From positions 1,612,001 to 1,676,000 of the forward strand of contig NZ_CP018620.1 in the NCBI RefSeq assembly GCF_001908275.1: 64,000 nucleotides of DNA. The letters run 5' to 3'. Numbering within the stretch: position 1 is the stretch's first letter; every line of letters starts with the position of its first letter. The position numbers were made by a program, and so were the translations under genes. The notes under the pieces are model-generated. The model was given only the letters and a program-made list of their open reading frames with translations. It was not told where the DNA came from and searched no databases. This document shows, one piece after another, positions 1 through 8,622 of the stretch. Origin of the DNA: Paenibacillus xylanexedens (lineage in GTDB: Bacteria; Bacillota; Bacilli; Paenibacillales; Paenibacillaceae).

Positions 1-949
1 AGCCACCTGGATAATGGTCCAGGGCGTAAGGGTTCAGTGTTTGTCCACCCAATGAGCTGGATGTCGTTATGCCGAATGCGAATTCATGCAGGTTCGTTTT
101 GCCCAAAATAATGGCGCCATCTGCTTTCAGTTTCTTCACTTGTTCAGCATCGTGAGCAGGAATGGAATCTTTCAGACAGATACAGCCTGCGGTTGTCGGC
201 ATGTCATTGGTATCGAAATTGTCTTTTACCAAAACCGGAACGCCATGCAGAGGCCCGCGGGCACCTTGGGCTGCACGTTCCTCATCCAATTGCTCCGCAA
301 TTTGGAGTGCATCCGGGTTCAGCGTTAATACGGCGTTGATGCTTACACCTTGATCATCGTATTTTTCAATGCGGTCCAGATATTTCTGAACTAGCTCTTT
401 TGATGTCAGTTTTCCTTGCGTCATTGCGGCCTGGAGATCCATGATGGTTGCTTCCTCCAGCACAAATGGTTTTATGTAGTTATAAATGCGATCTTTCAGT
501 ATGGAGAGGTCATTCTCGGTAAGTACAGCGTTTGGAAGGAAGAGGGAATCGGTATAACCTTTCATTAGCCCTGCCGTATTCAATGCACCAACAGCACCTG
601 CGAAAGTGGCTTCATCCGGGACATCTTTGAATGATACGGTAGTCGAATCCAGCTTGAGCCATTGTTGCAAGGCGACCGCAGCATCTTTACGTTGTACGGT
701 TGTGCCGGAGAGCTTGTCCATGGTAAAAGGAACACCTGCAAGTGTAGCCGCTTCTTCCATAGCCTGAACAAATGCTGCAGGAGTAGCTGGCGCTTTTCCT
801 TTGGATACAGCTGCGACTGTTGTTTTACTCGTAGGCGTTGCCGTTGCGGCTGATGCCGAAGGTACCGTTCCTCCCCATGTTGTGGCAACAACAGCACCTG
901 CCAGTAACAAAGCCCCACTTTTTTTCAATACAGATCCATGATAAGTCAT
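1..949 (-). CDS. Secreted amidase (amidase signature family), 5' part only
   Basis: The reading frame starts at the ATG read from 949 and stays open to the window edge, so the C-terminal part is missing. The start has a good ribosome site (AGGAAGGGAG) about 10 bases upstream. The protein opens with a signal peptide (Lys-Lys, hydrophobic stretch, ending SASAA), then about 100 residues resembling an S-layer-like or stalk segment (TVQRKDAAVALQQWL, FKDVPDEATFAGAVGALN). The amidase domain follows: LHGVPVLVKDNF holds the catalytic lysine of the Ser-cisSer-Lys triad, and the last visible residues HYPGG are the start of the Gly/Ser-rich GGSSGG signature. The family hydrolyses amide bonds (for example GatA, peptide amidase); the substrate here cannot be told. 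A secreted form argues against it being GatA itself. Confidence 0.85.
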   Translation of the reverse strand, partial: MTYHGSVLKKSGALLLAGAVVATTWGGTVPSASAATATPTSKTTVAAVSKGKAPATPAAFVQAMEEAATLAGVPFTMDKLSGTTVQRKDAAVALQQWLKLDSTTVSFKDVPDEATFAGAVGALNTAGLMKGYTDSLFLPNAVLTENDLSILKDRIYNYIKPFVLEEATIMDLQAAMTQGKLTSKELVQKYLDRIEKYDDQGVSINAVLTLNPDALQIAEQLDEERAAQGARGPLHGVPVLVKDNFDTNDMPTTAGCICLKDSIPAHDAEQVKKLKADGAIILGKTNLHEFAFGITTSSSLGGQTLNPYALDHYPGG

Positions 950-1015
950 GCATCCACACTCCCTTCCTGTGTCTCATTGATGTGTGTAGCGATTCTGTTT
1001 CTATGCTTTTGACAC

Positions 1016-1045
1016 ATTGTATAGTTATGTCAGGTAATCTTACAA
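1016..1045 (-). promoter_or_regulatory. Candidate sigma-A promoter of the amidase gene
   Basis: Read on the minus strand, TTGTAA (1045-1040) and TACAAT (1021-1016) are separated by 18 bases and lie about 70 bases upstream of the amidase start. Both hexamers are one or two changes from consensus. Confidence 0.45.
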
Positions 1046-1252
1046 GGTTTATATTTATCCAAAAAAACGTATACATCAATACTTTACCGTGTTAATACTT
1101 ATTCATGCTTCTGTTTACATGTACTCAGAAAAACTATTACATAATATAATGTGAATAAATATAACATCATTTTGATAAGTTGATTAAACATGAGGTTACG
1201 GGATGCGAGTAGTTAGGAAGTAGAGATGACAGAGCATACCTTTAGTGTGAAA

Positions 1253-1261
1253 TGATATAAT
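1253..1261 (+). promoter_or_regulatory. Extended -10 element upstream of topB
   Basis: TGATATAAT is a perfect extended -10 (TG-N-TATAAT) 56 bases before the topB start. No convincing -35 is seen at the right distance, which is usual for extended -10 promoters. The rest of 950-1316 holds only this and the amidase promoter. Confidence 0.4.
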
Positions 1262-1316
1262 GAAAAGATAGGGATAAAAGAGACATAACGTTCTACCAGA
1301 GAGGAAGAGATATGAA

Positions 1317-3446
1317 GTGAAGACATTGGTACTCGCAGAAAAACCATCTGTAGCACGTGAAATAGCCAGAGTTATGGGTGCGCGTGATAAACATAAAAGT
1401 TATATGGAGGGCCCAAAATATATCGTTACCTGGGCGCTTGGACATCTGGTTGGATTAGCTGAACCCGAGGATTACGACAAAAAGTATGCAACATGGAATC
1501 TGGAGGACCTGCCCATTCTGCCAGAGCGTACGAAACTGAAGGTACTTAAAGAGACCAACCATCAATATAAAGCCGTGCAGCAGCTAATGAAACGTCAGGA
1601 TGTGGGTGAGCTTGTCATTGCGACGGATGCAGCCCGTGAGGGAGAATTGCTGGCCCGTTGGATTATGCAGATGGCAGGGTGGAAAAAACCTTTTAAACGC
1701 CTGTGGATTTCATCCCAGACAGATAAGGCGATCAAAGACGGATTTGCTTCGCTGAAACCAGGCAGTCAATTCGATCGTCTCTATGAATCTGCACGTTGCC
1801 GTGCGGAAGCCGACTGGATGATTGGACTTAACGTGACCCGTGCGCTGACCGTTCGTTTCAATGCACAGTTGTCTGCTGGACGGGTCCAAACTCCGACCTT
1901 GGGCATGATTATGGACAGGGAAAATGAAATTAATGGTTTCCGCTCGCAGGAGTATGAGACGTTAACGGCAGATTTGGGTGGTTTTCAGGCTGTCTGGCGG
2001 GCAGCTGGAGGAGATTCACGAATTTTCGACCCTCAGGAAATGCAAGAATTGAAGAAACGGGTAGACGGGCGCAAGGGCATGATTGCCCAGGTGAAGAAAA
2101 GCGAGAAAGTAGAGCCACATCCACTGGCATATGACCTGACGGAACTGCAACGGGATGCCAACCGGAAATATGGTTTCTCTGCAAAGCAAACATCAAATGT
2201 CCTGCAACGTCTGTATGAACAGCACAAGCTTGTGACATACCCACGTACGGACAGTCGATACCTGACTTCCGATATGACAGCTACGTTGAAAGAACGGCTG
2301 GATAGTGTAGCCATTGGACCTTATGCGTCTTTGGCACGTCCTTTGTTGCGCAAAAATCTGAATATCACCAAACGTATTGTGGATGACAGCAAAGTTACGG
2401 ATCACCATGCGATTATCCCAACGGAGCAGACGGTGCTTCTGAATCAATTGAATCCAGAGGAACGCAAACTGTACGATCTGATCGTACGTCGTTTTATCAG
2501 CCTATTCTATCCGGCAGCGAAGTACGATTCGGTTGCGATCACGGTTCAGGTGGGGAATGACTCCTTCCATGTTAAAGGTACAACGGTGAAAGAAAGTGGA
2601 TGGCGTGAAGTATACGGCGGCGATTACAGCGATGATGACGATGACCGTACTGATGATGCAGCAGACCATGAGCGTGCGCTTTTGCCAGATGTGCAGCAAG
2701 GGCAGTCCGTGACGGTTCAGCGTTGCCATATTAAAAGTGGACGGACGATGCCGCCCAAACGGTATACCGAAGCTGCTTTGCTTTCCCAGATGGAAAAACA
2801 TGGACTCGGCACTCCGGCTACACGTGCGGATATTATCGAGAAACTGGTCAGTTCCGATACAATAGATCGTCAAGGCAACAGCATGCATCCAACCGGTAAA
2901 GGAAAACAGCTGATTGAACTGGCTGCCCCGCAGCTTCGTTCACCGGATCTGACCGCCCGCTGGGAAGCTGAACTGGAGCGGATTGCCCGTGGACAAGGGA
3001 AACCGGGACCGTTCCTAGATGGTATCCGTTCAATGGCGAAAGAGCTGGTGTCTACGGTAAAAGGCAGCAAAGCAGAGTACAAGCCGCATAATGTGTCCAA
3101 TAGCCATTGCCCGGATTGTAACGCACGACTACTGGAGAAGAAGGGCAAGCGCGGTAAGTTTCTCGTATGTCCCACCGAAGACTGCGGGTATCGTCGTTCG
3201 GCAGAGAAGAGACTGTCCAACCGTCGTTGTGCGCAGTGCCACAAAAAGATGGAAATCAAAGAAGGTAAGGCGGGGTTATACGTACAATGTCTACCTTGTG
3301 GTATTACAGAAACGTTGGATAAGGACAAACAGCATGTGAACAAACGCGATCAGCAAAAGCTGGTGAAACAATATGCGAAGCAGGAATCCATTGGGTCTAA
3401 CCTTGGAGATCTGCTGAAGGCGGCTATGGAGAAAAAGGGAGAGTAA
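1317..3446 (+). CDS. topB: DNA topoisomerase III (type IA)
   Basis: Type IA topoisomerase that cuts one strand through a 5'-phosphotyrosine and decatenates or relaxes DNA. The 709-residue protein has the N-terminal TOPRIM domain (KTLVLAEKPSVAREIARVMG near residue 1, DAAREGELLARWI near 105), RAEADWMIGLNVTRALT and SAGRVQTPTLG in the core, and the active-site Tyr308 in TYPRTDSRYL. The C-terminal region carries two Cys4 zinc-ribbon-like modules (CPDC...CPTEDC and CAQC...CLPC). Translation starts at GTG 1317; the ATG five bases upstream is out of frame and stops after two codons. The length matches Bacillus TopB. It is monocistronic or leads a short unit with the small gene after it. Confidence 0.95.
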   Translation: MKTLVLAEKPSVAREIARVMGARDKHKSYMEGPKYIVTWALGHLVGLAEPEDYDKKYATWNLEDLPILPERTKLKVLKETNHQYKAVQQLMKRQDVGELVIATDAAREGELLARWIMQMAGWKKPFKRLWISSQTDKAIKDGFASLKPGSQFDRLYESARCRAEADWMIGLNVTRALTVRFNAQLSAGRVQTPTLGMIMDRENEINGFRSQEYETLTADLGGFQAVWRAAGGDSRIFDPQEMQELKKRVDGRKGMIAQVKKSEKVEPHPLAYDLTELQRDANRKYGFSAKQTSNVLQRLYEQHKLVTYPRTDSRYLTSDMTATLKERLDSVAIGPYASLARPLLRKNLNITKRIVDDSKVTDHHAIIPTEQTVLLNQLNPEERKLYDLIVRRFISLFYPAAKYDSVAITVQVGNDSFHVKGTTVKESGWREVYGGDYSDDDDDRTDDAADHERALLPDVQQGQSVTVQRCHIKSGRTMPPKRYTEAALLSQMEKHGLGTPATRADIIEKLVSSDTIDRQGNSMHPTGKGKQLIELAAPQLRSPDLTARWEAELERIARGQGKPGPFLDGIRSMAKELVSTVKGSKAEYKPHNVSNSHCPDCNARLLEKKGKRGKFLVCPTEDCGYRRSAEKRLSNRRCAQCHKKMEIKEGKAGLYVQCLPCGITETLDKDKQHVNKRDQQKLVKQYAKQESIGSNLGDLLKAAMEKKGE

Positions 3447-3520
3447 CACGCTTGAGGGTAGTTGAAGTCGTATAAGATCCTCCGTTTTCAGGCAACGTAA
3501 GCCAAGGAGGTGATACCTAC

Positions 3521-3658
3521 ATGCCGCACAACAAACCAGAGAAAATCCATAATCAGCAAAACAAAGACAGTATTCGGGAAGAGAGTATCGCTGTGCGCCC
3601 GGACAAAGCAGCCAAAAGAGCACCAAGCCTGAACGGTATTTCAAAGCAGGAGTCCTAA
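3521..3658 (+). CDS. Small hydrophilic protein, 45 residues, unknown
   Basis: A 45-codon reading frame starts at an ATG placed 8 bases after a near-perfect ribosome binding site (AAGGAGGTGAT). This is strong evidence of translation despite the short length. The product is polar and charged (Lys, Glu, Asn and Gln rich, beginning MPHNKPEKIHNQQ), has no membrane segment and no motif I recognise. It sits 74 bases after topB and could be co-transcribed with it. Small acid-soluble or sporulation-linked proteins look broadly like this, but nothing in the sequence proves it. Confidence 0.55.
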   Translation: MPHNKPEKIHNQQNKDSIREESIAVRPDKAAKRAPSLNGISKQES

Positions 3659-3711
3659 GTCAGAGCGAGGTTAGCGTTATTACACAAAATTATGGTTCCC
3701 TACCCGGTGCG

Positions 3712-3740
3712 TTGAACATGTCTCTGATGAGGACTATAAT
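3712..3740 (+). promoter_or_regulatory. Sigma-A promoter of the DUF1294 gene
   Basis: TTGAAC (3712-3717) and a perfect TATAAT (3735-3740) are 17 bases apart, 45 bases before the gene at 3785. Confidence 0.6.
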
Positions 3741-3784
3741 GGAGACAGGGAGATGTCCCGGGACAGGGGGATCGCTAGAATTAT

Positions 3785-4048
3785 ATGCAAACCGGACTTA
3801 TATTGTGGTTTTTATTTATTAATGTAGTTGGTTATCTGGTTATGTCGGATGATAAGAGGCGTGCACAACAGCGTCGTGACCGTACACCCGAACGGACGTT
3901 ATTCTTATTAGCATTTATAGGCGGTGCTTTGGGAGTCTGGATCGCGATGTATCGGAAAAGGCATAAGACTAAACATCCCAGCTTCACCATTGGCATTCCG
4001 TTGTTGTTGTTCTTAAATGCGGTAATCTATGGTTACTTTATTCAATGA
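3785..4048 (+). CDS. DUF1294 family small membrane protein
   Basis: An 87-residue protein with three hydrophobic segments (about 5-21, 38-54, 68-85). The pattern DDKRRAQQRRDRTPERTL after the first segment, then FIGGALGVWIAMYRKRHKTKHPSFTIGIP, is typical of DUF1294, whose members are small integral membrane proteins with no known function. A clear sigma-A promoter lies 45 bases upstream. The ribosome site is weak (AGGGGGA, rather distant), so the exact start is less certain than the gene itself. Confidence 0.8.
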   Translation: MQTGLILWFLFINVVGYLVMSDDKRRAQQRRDRTPERTLFLLAFIGGALGVWIAMYRKRHKTKHPSFTIGIPLLLFLNAVIYGYFIQ

Positions 4049-4259
4049 ACACATGGAACAAATGCGTAACCATTCGAACAAGACTTACGCTGAAGTGAAA
4101 GGTGTATCATTAATTCGTCTGATATGTAAATTCATTCGTATAAATGGTTCATTGTGGTTCCGGAACGTTTAAGGAGTTATATGGTTCTGTTAGTTTATTA
4201 CATGTCAGACCGAAGCTTGCTTCGCGTGCTCTACATATAAAGGAAGGGACGGGATTCAC

Positions 4260-4694
4260 ATGTTATTTTCCAAAATATTAGTGGCTTATGATGGTTCCAA
4301 AGCTTCAAATAAAGCACTTGATCGTGCGATTGAGCTAGCTAAAGTGTCCCCAAATGCAGTACTGGATGTCATTCATGCTTTTGATTTCCCGCGTGTATTC
4401 ATCGGTGAGGGGTTGGCTCCATTGCCACCTTCACTTAATAATGACTATTACAATCTGGCGGTACAGACAACAGATGAAGCGAAAGAACGAATTCAGGCTG
4501 CGGGTGTAACGGCCAATGTGGATCTGATTCAAGGAGCAGCTGCGGAAGTGTTGCTTGATTTTGCCAAAGAAAATGATTCTGATATCATTATTATTGGTAG
4601 CCGTGGACTGGGTGGTATTCGGGAATTTGTTCTGGGTAGTGTCAGTCACAATGTAGTGCAGCATGCGCGGGTTCCAGTACTGATCGTAAAATAA
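4260..4694 (+). CDS. Universal stress protein (UspA family)
   Basis: A 144-residue single-domain Usp. It begins with ILVAYDGSKASNKALDRAIELAK, the usual first strand and helix with the nucleotide-contacting Asp, and ends with GSRGLGGIREFVLGSVSHNVVQHARVPVLIVK. The latter is the G-2x-G-9x-G-(S/T) ATP-binding signature, so this member probably binds ATP. Cytoplasmic; the family supports survival under stress or growth arrest. Ribosome site AAGGAAGGGA precedes the ATG. A strong terminator follows directly, so the gene is monocistronic. Confidence 0.93.
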   Translation: MLFSKILVAYDGSKASNKALDRAIELAKVSPNAVLDVIHAFDFPRVFIGEGLAPLPPSLNNDYYNLAVQTTDEAKERIQAAGVTANVDLIQGAAAEVLLDFAKENDSDIIIIGSRGLGGIREFVLGSVSHNVVQHARVPVLIVK

Positions 4695-4723
4695 TGGATG
4701 AAGTGTGTACGCACTGAAAAGCA

Positions 4724-4770
4724 GGAAGCCGGTTGTCTTCGAGAGATTGAAGAGGAGCCGGCTTTCTTTT
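4724..4770 (+). terminator. Rho-independent terminator after the usp gene
   Basis: AAGCCGG (4726-4732) pairs with CCGGCTT (4758-4764) and is followed by TTCTTTT. It ends the usp transcript before the purine operon control region. Confidence 0.75.
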
Positions 4771-4809
4771 ATGGGATGAAATGGTTGGTTAAACGAATTT
4801 AAAGAAGCA

Positions 4810-4853
4810 ATTCCCGAACATTATATTTGTCAATATGTTAAATGTTCGTCTTT
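4810..4853 (+). promoter_or_regulatory. Paired PurBoxes (PurR operator) of the pur operon
   Basis: Two inverted boxes, ATTCCCGAACATT (4810-4822) and AATGTTCGTCTTT (4841-4853), share the core CGAACATT / AATGTTCG and are separated by 18 bases. Known B. subtilis PurBoxes have the consensus AWWWCCGAACWWT in inverted pairs with 16-17 bases between them. Here the pair ends four bases before the -35 hexamer, the expected place for PurR repression relieved by PRPP. Confidence 0.75.
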
Positions 4854-4856
4854 AAG

Positions 4857-4886
4857 TTGACATTAGCTGTAGGGGATTGTTAGAAT
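4857..4886 (+). promoter_or_regulatory. Sigma-A promoter of the pur operon
   Basis: A perfect -35 TTGACA (4857-4862) and TAGAAT (4881-4886) are 18 bases apart. Transcription would start near 4893, giving a leader of about 370 bases before purE. Confidence 0.8.
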
Positions 4887-4983
4887 GTTAGATGTGTCGA
4901 TCAGGTAAGAATAAGGTCGAGTAGGAACGAAATATGTAATAAGAGATTACAAAAATGAACGAAGATAGTTTGATAGATATTTG

Positions 4984-5050
4984 CTCGTATAACGCCGGGA
5001 ATAGGGCCCGGAAGTATCTACCCGGGAACCGTAAATTTCCGGACTACGAG
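4984..5050 (+). promoter_or_regulatory. Guanine-class purine riboswitch aptamer
   Basis: The aptamer shows P1 (CTCGTA 4984-4989 with TACGAG 5045-5050), the conserved TATAA after P1, P2 CCGGG/CCCGG around an AATAGGG loop, the joining segment TATCTACC, and P3 with the conserved ACCGTAAA loop. The base at the specificity position in GGACTACGAG is C (5044), which in this family pairs with guanine or hypoxanthine rather than adenine. Guanine binding would reduce pur transcription, complementing the PurBoxes. Confidence 0.9.
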
Positions 5051-5186
5051 GAGATACGGCTGAGAGTCGCATGCAACCAGATGCGGACAGCAAGCCCCCT
5101 TTTGGCATGCCCAAATGAGGGATACGTATTTCTTGGAGTCCGGTGTCCGGAGAAAATGTGATGTTTTCGCGGGTAGCGGATTTTTT
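5051..5186 (+). promoter_or_regulatory. Expression platform and candidate attenuator of the pur leader
   Basis: Downstream of the aptamer, CCGGACT (5039-5045, overlapping P1/P3) can pair with AGTCCGG (5137-5143), an arrangement that would compete with P1. A short hairpin TTCGC/GCGGA (5166-5180) is followed by six T (5181-5186) and is the likely terminator. The exact switching helices need folding to settle. A 68-codon frame across this leader has no ribosome site and is not considered real. Confidence 0.5.
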
Positions 5187-5261
5187 CATTTCACACTGTA
5201 ATAAGAGTTCCTTAATAGTCAGATGTAATCAAAAAAGCGCAGACGGGAGTTGGATGTATTC

Positions 5262-5747
5262 ATGTCACTGCAAGTCGCTGTAATTATGGGCAGCAAGTCG
5301 GATTGGGAAACGATGAAACATGCGTGCGAGGTGCTGGACGAGCTGGAGATTGGGTATGAGAAAAAGGTGGTCTCCGCCCATCGTACACCGGATTTGATGT
5401 TTGAATACGCAGAGCAAGCAATTGATCGAGGATTCAAGGTGATCATTGCAGGGGCAGGCGGGGCAGCACATCTACCCGGTATGGTTGCCGCCAAAACGAT
5501 GCTTCCAGTCATTGGCGTACCGGTTCAATCCAAAGCATTGAACGGTCTCGATTCCTTGTTGTCCATTGTTCAGATGCCTGGCGGTATTCCCGTCGCAACT
5601 GTGGCGATTGGCAAGGCAGGGGCAACCAATGCAGGATTGCTGGCAGCTCAAATGATCGGTGCTTTTGACCCGGATGTCCAACGTCGCTCTGAAGCTCGCA
5701 GAGAGCGCATCAAACAAGAAGTACTCGAAGGCAGTGAAGAACTATGA
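5262..5747 (+). CDS. purE: N5-carboxyaminoimidazole ribonucleotide mutase, PurE class I
   Basis: Converts N5-CAIR to CAIR in purine synthesis, working with PurK. The 161-residue protein carries [25 protein letters not shown] (active-site His), [11 protein letters not shown] and [10 protein letters not shown], all class I PurE signatures. I place the start at ATG 5262, giving [11 protein letters not shown] and a GGGAG ribosome site 12 bases upstream; the in-frame TTG at 5250 abuts that site and is unlikely. It is the first gene of the operon and overlaps purK by four bases (ATGA). Confidence 0.96.
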   Translation: MSLQVAVIMGSKSDWETMKHACEVLDELEIGYEKKVVSAHRTPDLMFEYAEQAIDRGFKVIIAGAGGAAHLPGMVAAKTMLPVIGVPVQSKALNGLDSLLSIVQMPGGIPVATVAIGKAGATNAGLLAAQMIGAFDPDVQRRSEARRERIKQEVLEGSEEL

Positions 5748-6946
5748 CTAGAGAAGGTTTACAGTCGCGTGCGGCAGGAGAGTTGAAAAATGTCCTGCTG
5801 CCCGGGAAAACAACCATCGGCATTCTTGGAGGCGGACAGCTCGGACGGATGATGACGCTCGCAGGAACGGCAATGGGGTATCGATTCGTTACTCTTGATC
5901 CCGCTGCGGATGCACCTTGTGGTCAAGTTGCTCGTCAGATTGAAGCTGGTTATGACGATGCCAAAGCTGCACTTGAACTGGCTCGGCAATGCGATGTCAT
6001 TACGTATGAGTTTGAAAATGTAGATGCAGAAGTCGCTGGGTTGCTCGAGCGTGAGTCTTACGTTCCGCAAGGAAGTGCGTTACTGTACACCACACAACAT
6101 CGTTTGCGTGAAAAACGTGCGATTGAAGCCGCTGGAGTAAGAGTCGCGCCTTATCGTGAGATCACAAGTGCGGATACGATGCTTGCTGCTGTTAGCGAAC
6201 TTGGAGTGCCATGTGTACTGAAGACGGTGACTGGCGGCTACGATGGCAAAGGCCAACGGGTAATCCGGGAATCAAGTCAGGCTGTTGCCGCATACGAAGA
6301 ACTTGCAGCTACAGGTGCGGAACTGGTGTTGGAACAATTCATCAAGTTCGAATGCGAAATATCGGTCGTTGTAGCGCGTAGTACAAATGGGGAGATCAAG
6401 ACGTTCCCGCCAGCGGAGAACATTCATGTGAACAACATTTTGCATGCGTCAATCGTACCGGCTAGAGTTGCTGCAGACATCCAGATTGAAGCGCAAAAGC
6501 TGGCAGCCGCGGTGGCAGAATCGATGAAGGCTATCGGACTGCTGGCTGTGGAACTGTTTGTAGCGGCGGATGGAAGACTGTACGTCAACGAACTGGCACC
6601 AAGACCGCACAATTCTGGTCACTATACCATGGAAGCTTGCGCGACTTCGCAATTTGAACAACATATCCGTGCCATCTGCGGGTTACCACTTGGGGACACT
6701 TCGTTATTGAGTCCGGTTGTTATGGTCAATGTGCTTGGAGAGCATCTGGAAGGTATTATCGCCAGAACAGGGCAACCTGATGCTGAAGCGATAGAGCTCG
6801 GTGTGATTCCCAAGCTTCATATATATGGTAAAACCGAAGCGAAAACAGGACGGAAGATGGGGCATGTGAATCTGCTCTGTCAGGATGTTGAAGAAGGATT
6901 ACAATGGATTGAACAAACTAACCTCTGGAGGAATACAAATTCATGA
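5744..6946 (+). CDS. purK: N5-carboxyaminoimidazole ribonucleotide synthetase
   Basis: ATP-grasp enzyme that joins bicarbonate to AIR to give N5-CAIR, the PurE substrate. 400 residues. [18 protein letters not shown] (from about residue 24) is the N-terminal signature; [32 protein letters not shown] and [17 protein letters not shown] are the ATP-grasp nucleotide and metal sites. About 20 residues precede the usual family start, beginning [16 protein letters not shown]. The start overlaps the purE stop (ATGA), so translation is coupled; the end overlaps purB in the same way. Confidence 0.95.
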   Translation: MTREGLQSRAAGELKNVLLPGKTTIGILGGGQLGRMMTLAGTAMGYRFVTLDPAADAPCGQVARQIEAGYDDAKAALELARQCDVITYEFENVDAEVAGLLERESYVPQGSALLYTTQHRLREKRAIEAAGVRVAPYREITSADTMLAAVSELGVPCVLKTVTGGYDGKGQRVIRESSQAVAAYEELAATGAELVLEQFIKFECEISVVVARSTNGEIKTFPPAENIHVNNILHASIVPARVAADIQIEAQKLAAAVAESMKAIGLLAVELFVAADGRLYVNELAPRPHNSGHYTMEACATSQFEQHIRAICGLPLGDTSLLSPVVMVNVLGEHLEGIIARTGQPDAEAIELGVIPKLHIYGKTEAKTGRKMGHVNLLCQDVEEGLQWIEQTNLWRNTNS

Positions 6947-8241
6947 TTGAACGTTATAGCAGACCCGAAATGAGAGCCATCTGGACCGAAGAAAACAAAT
7001 TCCAATCGTGGCTGGAAGTTGAAATTTGTGCATGTGAGGCATGGGCCGAACTGGGTGTAATCCCTAAGGAAGAAGCAGCATTGCTTCGTCAGAACGCATC
7101 TTTTGACATCGACCGCATCTATGAGATTGAACAGGAAACACGTCATGACGTTATCGCATTTACACGTACGGTATCTGAAAGTCTGGGTGCGGAGCGGAAA
7201 TGGGTGCACTACGGACTGACTTCCACAGATGTCGTAGATACGGCCTTGGGATATGTACTGCGTCAAGCGAATGAGATTCTGGAAAAGGATATCGTGAATT
7301 TCATTGAAATTCTTCGCGAAAAAGCACTGGCTTATCAGCACACACCAATGATGGGACGTACGCACGGCGTACATGCAGAGCCAACGACATTTGGACTGAA
7401 AATGGCGTTGTGGCATGAAGAGATGAAACGGAACCTGGAGCGTTTCCGTCATGCAGCAGACAATGTACAATACGGCAAAATCTCAGGCGCAGTAGGAACG
7501 TACGCGAACATCGATCCGTTTGTGGAAGAGTTTGTCTGCGAGAAGCTGGGTACGAAACCTGCGCCGATCTCGACTCAAACATTGCAACGTGATCGTCACG
7601 CGGAATATATGGCTACACTGGCGTTGATCGCAACGTCCCTGGACAAGTTCGCTACAGAGGTACGTGCACTGCAGAAGAGTGAATTCCGTGAAGTGGAAGA
7701 AGCTTTTGCAAAAGGTCAAAAAGGATCTTCCGCGATGCCGCACAAGCGTAACCCAATCGGTAGTGAAAACATCTCCGGTCTGTCCCGCGTTATTCGCGGA
7801 CATATGGTATCGGCATACGAGAACGTAACGCTCTGGCATGAGCGCGACATCTCGCATTCATCCGTTGAACGTATCATTCTGCCGGATGCAACGATGCTGC
7901 TGAACTACATGCTGAACCGTTTTGGTAACATCGTGAAGAACCTGACAGTGTTCCCTGAGAACATGAAACGCAACATGGAGCGCACTTACGGGGTACCATT
8001 CTCCGGTCGCATCATGACTAAACTGATTGACAAAGGTTTCAGCCGCGAGCAAGCGTACGATACCGTTCAACCACGTGCGATGCAAGCATGGGAAGAACAA
8101 CGTCAGTTCCAGGATATCGTGAAATCCACACCGGAAATCACGGAAGTGCTGAACGAAGAAGAAATCGCAGATGCATTCAACCCGTCATGGCACCTGAAGC
8201 ACGTAGACACCATCTTCAAAAAGCTTGGTTTGAACGATTAA
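6943..8241 (+). CDS. purB: Adenylosuccinate lyase
   Basis: Cleaves fumarate from SAICAR in IMP synthesis and from adenylosuccinate in AMP synthesis. 432 residues, the Bacillus-type short form. [20 protein letters not shown] is the usual N-terminus, [10 protein letters not shown] and [14 protein letters not shown] hold substrate-contacting residues (His in THG), and [15 protein letters not shown] is the fumarase/aspartase superfamily signature loop. It overlaps the purK stop by four bases with an AGGAGG-like site inside purK. A repeat-bearing gap of 381 bases separates it from purC. Confidence 0.97.
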   Translation: MIERYSRPEMRAIWTEENKFQSWLEVEICACEAWAELGVIPKEEAALLRQNASFDIDRIYEIEQETRHDVIAFTRTVSESLGAERKWVHYGLTSTDVVDTALGYVLRQANEILEKDIVNFIEILREKALAYQHTPMMGRTHGVHAEPTTFGLKMALWHEEMKRNLERFRHAADNVQYGKISGAVGTYANIDPFVEEFVCEKLGTKPAPISTQTLQRDRHAEYMATLALIATSLDKFATEVRALQKSEFREVEEAFAKGQKGSSAMPHKRNPIGSENISGLSRVIRGHMVSAYENVTLWHERDISHSSVERIILPDATMLLNYMLNRFGNIVKNLTVFPENMKRNMERTYGVPFSGRIMTKLIDKGFSREQAYDTVQPRAMQAWEEQRQFQDIVKSTPEITEVLNEEEIADAFNPSWHLKHVDTIFKKLGLND

Positions 8242-8287
8242 TATATAACTTCATAAGGCTATAGCGCAGAATGATGGGTAAGCACTT

Positions 8288-8376
8288 GAACGCAGAGGAC
8301 AGAAATAAGCTGAAGAAGCAAAGCTAAAAACATTATGAAAGAAAGCTACTTCGGAAGCATACGCTGCGCCTTTATC
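8288..8376 (+). repeat. Decayed partial copy of the dispersed palindromic repeat
   Basis: Contains the left-arm words GAGGACAGAAATAAGCTGAAG and, after an unrelated stretch, GAAGCATACGCTGCGCCTTTATC, which match the left arm of the full repeats at 8426 and 17024 in order. No right arm is present. It looks like a degenerate or interrupted member of the family. Confidence 0.5.
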
Positions 8377-8425
8377 AAATTTAGAACAAGTTTTACTCCC
8401 TAAAAGTATAGGTTGATTATGTGTT

Positions 8426-8566
8426 CACGCTGGAACGGAGAAGGCAGAAAAAACCTGAAGAAGCAAAGCGCTCGCCTTTATCCCCGGATTTTCACTTTGC
8501 AAAAGTGGAATCAAAAAATCCGGGGATAACAGCGATCGGAAGGTTGTTCTGCATTCGGAGTGGCCC
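8426..8566 (+). repeat. Dispersed palindromic repeat, copy A (purB-purC gap)
   Basis: Left arm words GAAGAAGCAAAGCGCTCGCC and TTATCCCCGGATTTT; right arm AAAATCCGGGGATAA then CAGCGATCGGAAGGTTGTTCTG. The central 15 bp of the arms pair perfectly around a short CACTT/AAGTG inner stem, and the outer arms pair imperfectly over about 40 more bases. Transcribed RNA would form one long hairpin. It ends about 57 bases before the purC start. Confidence 0.8.
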
Positions 8567-8622
8567 CGCGTGAAGAGGGGAATTGGACGTATACTTTACA
8601 TCTCCTGAAAGAAGGTGAGCCC

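Noticed and set aside
4955..5161. 68-codon frame in the pur leader
   Set aside because: It overlaps the riboswitch aptamer and its platform and has no ribosome site.
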